Assembly: GCA_016808115.1 (NCBI GenBank) | Contig: JAEQBH010000136.1 | Location: 806,001 to 870,000, forward strand | Source of the DNA: Tetrastigma voinierianum | Taxonomy: Eukaryota; Streptophyta; Magnoliopsida; Vitales; Vitaceae | DNA length: 64,000 nt | Direction: 5' to 3' | Part shown: positions 56,050-64,000 of the stretch, in pieces | Layout: each line of letters begins with the position of its first letter | Position numbering within the stretch: the first letter of the stretch is position 1 | Notes under the pieces: generated by a model | Database searches by the model: none | Told to the model about the DNA's origin: nothing | What the model saw: only the letters and a program-made list of their open reading frames with translations | Translations under genes and position numbers: made by a program

Positions 56050-56640
56050 TTTTCTTGTAACAGTGAAAATTTTATTTTGTTCAAAGCTTATGTCGGGTTG
56101 CATCTGAATCAAAAGATCAAAACTGTCCAAACAAATGGGGATGATAAGTATAGGTCATTCACCTATAAACACAACCAACATGGAATAGTTTGTCACCATC
56201 CTTTCCTGTATACTCTTGAGCAACATGGCAAAGCACAGTGCAAGCATAGACATATCATTCAGACTGCTTAGACATTGCTTACTTAAGCATTACTTCCCTT
56301 GAAATTCTAGTTACTTCGCTTGAAATTCTAGCATGAAGTGCTATTAAGGATTACCTTACAAATCACCTTCCCATGCCCCTCCACTTCCTATCACTTGGGG
56401 GGGAACTTTATCAAAAGCTGCCAAACCATAGTTAAGTTTGGATCTTTGGTTGCATAGTACCCATTTGCATCCTTATTATAAATCCTTTGCACAAAGAAAG
56501 CTGATTAATTCCTAAAAATCCTCTACCCCACAAATTAGGAGAAATAAAATAGAAATATACAACAATACAATTTCAAGAATCAAGACATTAGAAAATTAAT
56601 TCTCTAGTATTTTCAATCAAATATCCAGTCACTAGCTTAA
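56050..56640 (+). pseudogene. Copia-5: copia integrase fragment
   Basis: 56077-56271 reads FKAYVGLHLNQKIKTVQTNG, then DDKYRSF, GIVCHHPFLYTLEQHGKAQC and KHRHIIQTA. It has the shape of the second half of a copia integrase core: the TDxGxE site is changed to TNGDDKY, and QNGxAERKHRHIVE to EQHGKAQCKHRHIIQT. A weak continuation (LPLKF; NHSKFGSFGCIVPICILI) runs to about 56480. Orientation is opposite to the next copia remnant. Confidence 0.75.
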
Positions 56641-57620
56641 GGGTTACCTCTTCGATATTAATAGTATTATCTTGGGGATAATAATATCTCCAAGGCATAG
56701 ATCTATATATTGAACTCATAGGAAAACTTAATCTAGAGTCTATTTATGGATTTTACAAACCTAATTGAGTGATCACTAGGAATGCTACCCCAAATGCCTT
56801 TTCCTCCAATTAACATAGCTTTTTCTAGATTCTATATAAGAAAACCAGTACTTCTAAGATAGATGAAGTCCTAAAATAAACTCAGTAACTGTTTCCATGA
56901 CTTTATACCACTAAACAACCATGATAAGCTCTTAATACTGAAGAGATAAGAATTGAATCTAGTGAGTAGATTTTACAACACTCTGGTTATCTCATGACAT
57001 GAGTGACTTGATATACCTTCAGATATTAACAAGTTGACCATCTATAGAAACATAAGGAGTACAAATCAATCCTCTATTTAGAAATCAACTTTAACATATT
57101 TGTATGATTGTGTTGAACTGAGTTGTAAGCAATATCGACTGTTTATATATTATTACAGTATAACATCATAGTTTTCTTCAATTTAACTCCTACATCTCCA
57201 AGAATTATTTTTAGCTAAATTAGTTCATAGGTTCCTTATGTCATACCTTTGAACTCTCCTTCAGTACTAGACTTAACACTTACAATTCATTTCTTATCTC
57301 TCCATGTCACCAAATTTTCTCTGATAATAGTAAAATACCCAAATGGTCTACCACTTATCCAGTTAGTTTCGGTAATTGTAAGCTTTAAACTTAACTCTTC
57401 ATTTTTCTTGACAAATATTCATTTACCTAGAGAAGATTTTAGGTATTGTGAAATTTTGTCTTGTAAGTAAGCCTCTTTAAGGGAGTGCATGAACTTACTT
57501 ACTACACTCATAATGTAGGCTCTATCAACTCTCAAGGCAGAAAAATAGTCAAGTCTCCCAACTAGCCTTTGTTAATGACCCCTATCTCTAACTGCATTTT
57601 CTAATGCTTCTCCAACTTCA
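56640..57620 (-). pseudogene. Copia-3 RNase H and RT C-terminus
   Basis: Minus-strand reading, many stops: QRLVGRLDYFSALRVDRAYI then SVVSKFMHSLKEAYLQ, GRPFGYFTIIRENLVTWRDK, SVKSSTEGEF.GMT, and YCNN for the catalytic YCDN. It ends near 56650 in LKGLP-like remnants. Clear copia RNase H, old. Confidence 0.85.
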
Positions 57621-58540
57621 TGATTTTGCTCCATATGTGTGTCAACAAGTTTATATTTAAGCATATCAATTTCTTTGAGAACATCAAGAAAATACCTTTA
57701 TTGGGAAATAAAACTACCATTTTATCGGAGAGCCCTTTTAATTGCAAAGAAATATTTAAGCTTGCCTAAGATTTTTATCCCAAATTCTCTAGCCAACCAT
57801 GTAAGAAGGTATTCTGAATATCAAACTATTGTAAAGACCAACCAAGATTATTTGCTAAGGTCAATACAACTTGTACAATATTCATCTTTGATACCGAAGC
57901 AAAGTTTTCTGATTAGTTCCATTGCTTATGTGTGTGTAACCTTTAACCAAAAACCTAGCTTTATATCTCTCTAAGGTTCAATCTACTTAAATTTTATAAT
58001 AAAACCAACTTATGCCACACTGGTTCTTTACATTAAGTAATTTAACAATCTCCTGTATCTTAAATTTTTTTAGAGCAGTCATACTCTCTCTCCTAGCTTT
58101 CCTCCAATTCTCATTCCATAAGTACCTTTTGGACGATTAGTGGAACTTTAATTAGATTTGATTAGGCAATAAAGGTTGATTATGGTGAGGATAATCTACC
58201 AAAATATATAAATTTAGAAATAGAGAATGGGATTCATTTTCTAACTCTTTCCTAAGAGCTATATTGGCAAATTTAGGTCTTCAAACATTGGTGGCAAAAG
58301 AAAATGAGAAAGGCTAGATTCAATACCTATCACAGAGTTCTAATTCTAAAACAAGGTTCAACAATCTTCTTCTTGAGTAGACTTGTAACAGTACAATAGT
58401 AATTCTATCCTTTTGTCATCCCCATCCTTAGATTCAAAAGTGTCAACCCATACAGGAGTAGATTTGGTAACTATGGTAGGAGTTGTAAGGGTTGTAAGGG
58501 ATGAAATTGGCAAATCAAGTAAGCTTAAGTCAATCGCATC
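57620..58540 (-). pseudogene. Copia-3 reverse transcriptase with active site deleted
   Basis: ERYKARFLVKGYTHISNG (about 57985-57925), FASVSKMNIVQVVLTLANNL (about 57900-57840), then FDIQNTFLHGW joins directly to LGIKILGKLKYFFAIKRALR (57810-57730). In intact copia RT about 100 residues, including YVDD, lie between these. FISQ..YFLDVLKEIDMLKYK and the DTHMEQNHEVGEALE region follow. A text of integrase/RT linker type lies at 58140-58540 (NEDAIDLSLLDLPISSLTTL). Confidence 0.8.
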
Positions 58541-58965
58541 TTCATTTAATGATGTATATTTCTGCTAAAGTCGAGGATCAATGAAGAAAGGTTGGTTTTC
58601 AGCAAAATTGACATCCATAGAAAGAAAAAAATTTCTTGGAAATAGCGTGATAAATTTGTACCCCTTCTTTTTTTGGGAATAACAAATGAACACATTTTAA
58701 AGAGCTTGATGATCAAGTTTACCATGAATTTAGAAAAAAAACAGATATACATCTAAATATCTTATAGCAGATGTTGCTGAACCCATAAAATTAGGAAAGA
58801 AACAATATTGCTTCCTCCAATTATGTCTTAGGCACCTTCTTCTGCAAATAACAAAGCATAGTTTACCTCAAGAAGGTGACAATTTTTTCAATTTGAGACT
58901 CTATTCTATTGTGAGGTACTTGTACATGATTAATTGTGTTTTACTCATTCTTTATCTAGATGAGA
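58540..58965 (-). pseudogene. Copia-3 integrase C-terminal part
   Basis: 58546-58752 reads KCVFVGYSQK-like remnants (KMCSFVIPKKRRGTNLSRYF then QEIFFFLWMSILLKTNLSSL), the conserved segment after the integrase core. From about 58920 down, NRVSN.KNCHLLEVNYALLF is the QNGVAERKNRHLLEVARALMF segment of the core. Confidence 0.75.
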
Positions 58966-60535
58966 TGATGGTTGATTACATCTCAAAAAGGGCATATTTA
59001 CATGCCTAATTCTCACATCTTAAATCCTTTTTTAGTGTTAATTCCTCACATTTAACCAACTATACGAATTGCTAGTCTCTAACCTTAGTTGCTGATGTTT
59101 CCCTTGGAGTTTCATTGTTTTGCAAGGTTTTAGGTAGTTTTCAACTCTTCGGGGACACGGGGTTGAGCAATGGGAAATCCTTGAAGCTTTTAGATCGAGT
59201 TTGGAAGCTTTGGAGGTTGATTCGGGAGTTCGGGGACCTCAACACATGATTGGGCGAAGAAAGCAAAGTATCAGAGTCACTTAGAGAGATTTTGCTCCCT
59301 AGACACTCTAGGGAGCGAAATTTTCGCTCCTTGCAATGTCTACAAAGGGAAATCCTCCAAAGGAGAGATTTCACTCCCCAGACCTTCTAGGGAGCGAAAT
59401 TTTTGCTCCTTGAGAGGTTTGTAGAGAGAAATCACCTAGAGGAGTGATTTCACTCCTTGGCCCCTCTAGAGATCGAAATGCACCTCTTTGAGATTTCTTC
59501 CCTTTTTTTATCCTCTTCGATATTTTAGGACTTGTAATCCCGATGGGACATAAAAACATTCCCAAAATGTCCTTAAGATGTAATTGAGTGGCCCTAAAAC
59601 ACCCTAGGTCGGATAAAATGCAGAAAAGATATGCATGATGGAGGATTGAACAGTTAGTAATTTTTTCTCTCAATATTTCAATACAACTTTCATTTTTTCC
59701 TTCAATTCTTTTGCGATGCTTGTGGTTTTTGCACTCCAATGATGATTTTACTTTGAAGAATGCGTAAATAAACCCTTGATCTCAAGGTGAGGCAAAGTTA
59801 GGGCACGAATCAAAGGTAACAAGGAGGATCATTCACTTCATTCAAAAGGTATATTAATCAACTTTGAGATCGTCAATAAGTGGGGTGTAAGCATGTTTGA
59901 GAATCACTCTTAGGGCATCTTTGGGTGTCGTTAAGACCTCTTAAACGGATCTTTCATGGAGTCTCTCCCTCTCACCACTTGGATTCACCTACATTAGGTA
60001 AGTTACATAGATACACCAAGTGCTTAGTCTAGACTCGTTGTGATCATTGGATTGTTTGCTTTCTGGTTGATCAAAAGGGGTTAGAGTGGGAACCTAGGGT
60101 TGAATCCTCATAATTGAGACGTACCTTATCTTAGATAATCGAGCTTGAATCAATATCCTAAGAAAAAACCTAATTTTGGTCCAGTGGTCAAATATAGGTT
60201 GAACCCCCGTTCACATAATTAGGGATCCCTAAGATCCCTTTGAGTTACTTGAGAGGAGTATTACCCTAGTGAAACCGAAGTCTGGGGCATTGCCATAGAT
60301 ATAGTTTCATTTATTTCATTTCCTCAGTCACTCCAAAATCACTATGATTGAACTTTCACCTAGTTGACTATCTAAGCACAAGCTAAGAATTTCCGTTTGC
60401 AAGTAGAATACCCATCCCGTGGACGACCATAGAGCCACTATTTCTATAGGTTAGGTTACTTTAGCTGGTGTCAATAGGCTTATAAATTTATGTGATCTTC
60501 ACTATACACCGATTTTGAGACGAATCAATGGTGTG
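58966..60535. mobile_element. LTR-type insertion (gypsy-like solo LTR) in Copia-3 integrase
   Basis: About 1.57 kb without coding similarity splits Copia-3 integrase. Near the left border it reads TGATGGTTGATTACATCTCA, and GCATATTTACATGCC follows at 58990, a common LTR start style. 59285-59475 has an array of GGAGCGAAATTTTCGCTCC palindromes. Target duplication not resolved, so the ends are approximate. The ORFs 59141-59374 and 59371-59739 lie in this repeat. Confidence 0.55.
59285..59475. repeat. Array of GGAGCGAAATTTTCGCTCC inverted repeats
   Basis: Two near-perfect copies (59311-59330 and 59391-59410) plus partial arms GAGATTTCACTCC / GAGTGATTTCACTCC at 59361, 59441 and around. Arms of 9 bases flank a single central base. 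Period about 80 bp. Confidence 0.8.
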
Positions 60536-61075
60536 GTTAGAGCATTCTTTTTGGCTAGATTTGATACCCTTTATTTAAACATGAAAATGGTACTAATCAT
60601 CTTTTGAAAGGTAGAGCAATTGAACTAACATTGCATTTGTTTTTCAAAAGGTACAACTAAGTGACACAAGAATAATCATCAATAAAATAAACAAATCAAC
60701 AAGTTCTAATGATATTTGGAACTCAAGAGAATATCCAAACATTAATATGATTTAGTGTGAAGTAAAAAAGATGATGTATTATTGTTCAAAGGGAAAGGAA
60801 CTTAATGATGTTTGGCCAAGTGACAAGCTTCACAAATGAAATTCATTAACATCCAAATTCTGAAATATTAAAGGAAACATGATTCTTAACAAAGAAAAGG
60901 ATGAATATTCTAAATGTAAATAATACCGGTTGACTTTGAGTTGATGAATTTTGAAAGATGGATAAAAATTTCGGCCACCACCATTGCTAACTCTGACATT
61001 AAGATAATGAAGCTGGTTCTATTGGCCCCCTGGGTAACCATTGTCCTTCCCATATCTAGGTCACGAGACCTGATG
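60536..61075 (-). pseudogene. Copia-3 integrase N-terminal part and GAG-pre-integrase
   Basis: FYFIDDYSCVT.LYLLKNKC-like sequence (about 60700-60640) is the start of the integrase core, with FQKM.STIFMFK after it. Upstream, FVKLVTWPNIIKFLSL.TII (60850-60790) and SVWIFS.VPNI match the FAKHHR.SF / SDVWGPS stretch before the core. Further upstream decays by about 61075. The ORF 60941-61144 on the other strand is a shadow. Confidence 0.7.
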
Positions 61076-61380
61076 GAGTTGGAAAATGTTACTTTGCAGC
61101 TGGATGTTTGGCTTGTTGAGTTAACGGGGACATGGATAGTCTAGAAACATGCAGTATGAACTTTAGGGAAGATGGGCGACAATCCCTTGTCCATCCATAG
61201 TAGCTAAAGCCACGTCGATTTTTTAGTTTTCAGGACATTGGCTATGAAATGAGAATTGATAAGGAATATGGGTTGTGTGATTAACAACCAAGTTTGTAAC
61301 ATAATTCCATGTCGATAAACTTTTTTAGGCATTAGGATAACTAGTTATAAGGACTTATCAAACTTGTCTAAAAATATGAT
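61076..61380. other. No recognisable content
   Basis: About 300 bp between Copia-3 and Copia-4 without repeats or coding similarity that I can name. Confidence 0.4.
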
Positions 61381-61716
61381 ATTACTTTGTCGGAGTTAGA
61401 TATGTCTTGCCATATATCGGCTTGAAATTGGTGCATGATTCTTGTATTCTAGCTATGTATATATTGTAATTAATAGTACAACTATGTATTCTAGCTAGAA
61501 ATTGGTGCATGATTCTTGTATTCTAGCTGTCTTATATATTGTAGTGTATGATGTATTATATAGTGTGTTGCAACTCATATTCTTCAAATCATATATATAT
61601 TAGCCCATCTCTTCCTGCCATGATTATTATTATGTCACTGGAATTCAACCTTGTTATACTCTATCACCTTCTATATAATGAAGACTCTCACAATGAAGGT
61701 ATTCGATCGATTGACA
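61381..61716 (+). repeat. Copia-4 5' LTR (left border approximate)
   Basis: Ends ATCGATTGACA at 61716. GAAATTGGTGCATGATTCTT occurs at 61426 and 61497, a 71-bp direct repeat. The TG start is not certain (a candidate is TGTCTTGCCATATATCGG near 61406). Confidence 0.55.
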
Positions 61717-61729
61717 TGGTATCGAACCT
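61717..61729 (+). other. Copia-4 primer-binding site
   Basis: TGGTATCGAACC, related to TGGTATCAGAGCC, directly after the LTR. Confidence 0.7.
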
Positions 61730-61838
61730 TGATTAAAGAGTTTAAAATTATTTTTTGTTGTTCTGCAGGTTATATTTAAGGCTAAAATCTTCTTTATTTC
61801 GATTCTTTTGGAACTCTTGAGGTTAATACTTTGTAGTT

Positions 61839-62730
61839 TTGTTTGGTGGGGTTATGTTACGGTTTCTAATTGCAGGCATTATCTCAACTAGCAAAGTTGA
61901 TGTTTTTGGTGTGTGTTTCACACGTAAAAATTATTCCACTTGGGAATTTCAATTTCGTATTTTTGTCATGGGAAAAGAACTATGGACCGCGTTGAGTGGT
62001 GGCGATCCAACCACATTGAGCCTCTTAAGCGACCAGTGGCGAGATTAAGATGCTAGAGTCATGACATGGATTTTAGCATTTGTTGACCAGTTGATCGTTT
62101 TTAATCTTCAGTCGTACAAGACAACATCTAAAGATATGTGGGAGTATTTAAAGAAGGTCTATAATCAAGACAACACAGCCAGACGTTTTCAATTAGAGTA
62201 TGATATTGCTAATTACTCTCAAGGCAATCTCTCTGACTTCAAGATTATTTCTTTTGGATTTGAGCTTATGGGCTGAATTATTGACATAGTTTATGCAAGG
62301 TACATTGAATCTCTTCACATTTGTTGAGGTTCATGAACAAAGCGAGATCAATTTTTTAGTGAAACTCGTACGGAATTTGAAGCGATTAAGCGATTTGATG
62401 AATCGTGCTCCTTCTCTTCTTTGGATCGTCTTTGGTGAATTACTTTGTGAAGAGCGGCATGCAACCTGAGCTACTCTCGATAAAGCGACATACCTAATGC
62501 GGTTGCTTATGCGCTCATGTGAGAGGTAGGTCGAGAAATATACGACAGGTTCAATGCTATTCTCCTGAGGAATACAGAGCATATTATTTGCTAGTTGTGC
62601 GAAGAAATCTTGCAATATTGCAAGAGGCTGACACATTATCCAAGACACCTTACTCGTCTCAGAATCGCCCGAATCAGCACTTATGGCTGTACCTCTGAAA
62701 TGGTTCGTGAGATGATTATTTAAGCCTTTT
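61839..62730 (+). pseudogene. Copia-4 gag
   Basis: KVDVFGVCFTRKNYSTWEFQ (61891-61950), then ARVMTWILAFVDQLIVFNLQ and the KDMWEYLKKVYNQDNTARRF region (62130-62190), is a textbook copia gag. A stop at 62046 and shifts interrupt it. From 62335 HEQSEINFLVKLVRNL-like and VFGELLCEERHAT continue. CAKKSCN / HIIQDTL-like shreds near 62590-62640 are remains of the zinc knuckles. Confidence 0.85.
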
Positions 62731-62799
62731 GACCTTGGGGCTTGGTGGGGTGATTTACCATCTTCATTTAACGTGATTCGGGTGCATCTAATCCTTATA

Positions 62800-63110
62800 T
62801 TTAGCTCCTCGAGCACACTCTTAGTAAGGTTCATTACATATCATGTTGCTTGACCAATATTTAGATTGCTAATGGTACTTAGTTACTATTCATCTTATTA
62901 GGGACATCAATTCTTTTGTTAAAAATTTCTTTGTATCTCACAGAGCCTTCTGTGATCTCTATTCAGTGGGAATGGTGGTTGATAATAAATATGATGTTGT
63001 TCGTTTTCTCCACATGATGGTTTGTATTGTGGGATTAGGTGTCGGGAAAATATACTTGCGAGGGCCTAAGTTGGAATGATTGTTTCCTTTTTTCACTTCT
63101 AATTTTATTG
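62800..63110 (+). pseudogene. Copia-4 protease remnant
   Basis: IANGT (62866-62880) and GTSIL mark the protease centre. The VVDNKYDVVRF segment (62974-63006) aligns with the VDNNCDVxF part before GAG-pre-integrase. The active-site DSGA is lost. Confidence 0.6.
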
Positions 63111-63114
63111 CTAT

Positions 63115-63960
63115 TTGCTGTGTAAACAGCGAGGTAAAGTATGGCCTGGTTTAGGTCATCCTAACTCTTTTGTTTTATCTCATTTAGTCAACTCTGGTTT
63201 CTTGGGTAATAAAGATCAATTTTCCTCTCATCTTTCTATTGATTGTTCAGCATGCAAACTAGGTAAGAGTAAGTCTCTTTCTTTTCCTTCTCATGGTAGT
63301 CGTGCTGAAAGTTGTTTCGATTGGATCCATAGCGATGTGTAGGTCATTCCTCTTGTTATATCTCATGCCAAATATAAATACTTTGTGACATTTCATTGTG
63401 ATTTATAAATATGGTTATTTTCTTGGTTCTAAATCGAGGTATTTTTTGTCAATTCAAATTGGCCGCCTATGTTAAGACTCGATTTTCTTCAAGAATCAAA
63501 GTCTTAAGATCCTTATTAAGTTGTGATCTCTTCTTTACAGATTTTCATGATTTTCTTCAAACCGAGAATTTGTTTCTCAATGCTCTTGTCCTTACACTCC
63601 TCAACAAAATGGTGTTGCCAAGCGTAAAATCGCCATTATTTAGATCTTGTTAGAACTTTATTGGCAGATCTTATTCCATCTACATTTTGGGTTGAAGCCT
63701 TAAGCACGACAGTCTATTTAATTAATTGATTGCCTTCTCGTGTCCTGGACTTTGCATCTCCTTATTATCGTCTTTATCATCATCATCCTAGCTACCTTGA
63801 CATGCATACTTTTGGTTGTGTTCGTTTTGTCCATTTTCCATCGCATGAATGACATAAACTTTCTGCTCAATCATTAAATGTTACCTTGCTGGGATATAAC
63901 ATTCCATACCAGGATTATGTTTGTTCGATCATGCTCTAACAAATTCGTCTTTCTCATCAT
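63115..63960 (+). pseudogene. Copia-4 GAG-pre-integrase and integrase
   Basis: 63115-63342 is open: GLGHPNSFVLSHLVNSGFLG, then CSACKLGKSKSLSFPSHGSR and FDWIHSDV, containing the HxxxxH and CxxC zinc residues (first His outside the frame). After a stop the core is decayed: TFHCDL/IYKYGYFLGS, then CPYTPQQNGVAKRKIAII (63588-63640) with the third catalytic residue changed (E to K). It continues to the window edge. Confidence 0.8.
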
Positions 63961-64000
63961 ATTATTTTCTTTTGAAAACAAATCATTCTTCACTCATGTT

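Larger units (their letters stand above)
61381..64000 (+). mobile_element. Copia-4: Ty1/copia element, runs off right edge
   Basis: LTR ending at 61716, a primer site, gag, protease, GAG-pre-integrase and integrase in order. RT and the 3' LTR must lie beyond 64000. Decayed, with many stops in integrase. Confidence 0.85.

Noticed and set aside
57639..57974. 111-codon plus-strand ORF
   Set aside because: It is the reverse shadow of copia reverse transcriptase, which reads clearly on the minus strand.
59371..59739. 122-codon minus-strand ORF
   Set aside because: It reads through an inverted-repeat array in an LTR. No known domain.
62331..62834. 167-codon minus-strand ORF, the longest at the right end
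   Set aside because: It is antisense to Copia-4 gag, whose LLCEE and zinc-knuckle remnants read on the plus strand.

Overview
The window is plant nuclear DNA. It is an AT-rich, repeat-dominated angiosperm segment, and I cannot fix the species. It holds one recognisable host gene, the C-terminal half of a Rab GDP-dissociation inhibitor (minus strand, exons between 45,617 and 55,234). Almost everything else is LTR retrotransposon sequence. I saw no rRNA gene, tRNA gene, CRISPR array or prokaryotic-style operon. Plant elements supporting this reading are Athila-type Ty3/gypsy elements with the tRNA-Asp-type primer site TGGCGCCGTTGCCGGGGA, a Tekay/Del-type chromodomain gypsy element, several Ty1/copia elements with the initiator-Met-tRNA primer site TGGTATCAGAGC, and a 288-bp TRIM/SMART-like mini-LTR element.

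Layout. 1-8,124: minus-strand Athila-like element (Athila-1), 5' LTR on the right, running off the left edge with its env-like ORF. 8,125-8,260: end of another Athila-type LTR. 8,262-9,400: decayed copia RT (Copia-1), interrupted at 9,401 by plus-strand Athila-2 (2.77-kb LTR, primer site, decayed gag, broken off near 14,000). About 14,090-15,132: probable copia LTR remnant. 15,133-44,610: a deep nest. The outer layer is minus-strand Athila-4. In its RNase H sits a plus-strand solo LTR (LTR-5, TSD ATAGT at 15,318 and 41,031). Inside that LTR sits a minus-strand Tekay element (about 15,564-40,576). Inside the Tekay integrase sits a complete plus-strand Athila element (Athila-3, 19,375-34,651, TSD ACTAT on both sides). 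An 847-bp hAT-like non-autonomous element lies in the Tekay chromodomain region.

45,617-55,234: the GDI gene remnant, seven exons with intact frames and canonical splice sites. One intron carries a 288-bp TRIM with 73-bp LTRs. Another carries a 4.4-kb copia (Copia-2, TSD GCTAG), which itself contains a tandem TRIM with three LTRs. 56,050-61,075: two converging copia remnants and a gypsy-type LTR. 61,390-64,000: copia (Copia-4) with LTR, primer site, gag, protease and integrase, running off the right edge.

All retroelement ORFs are broken by stops and frameshifts, so none looks autonomous. The most unusual structures are: (i) spaced arrays of the palindrome GTCGCGAC in the LTRs of different Athila families, and again just upstream of the env-like ORF; (ii) an LTR 3' end made of tandem primer-site-plus-leader units (97/84/84 bp); (iii) different palindrome arrays in the Tekay LTR (GGTACCGGTACC) and in a third LTR at 59.3 kb; and (iv) the tandem and single TRIMs in the GDI introns.
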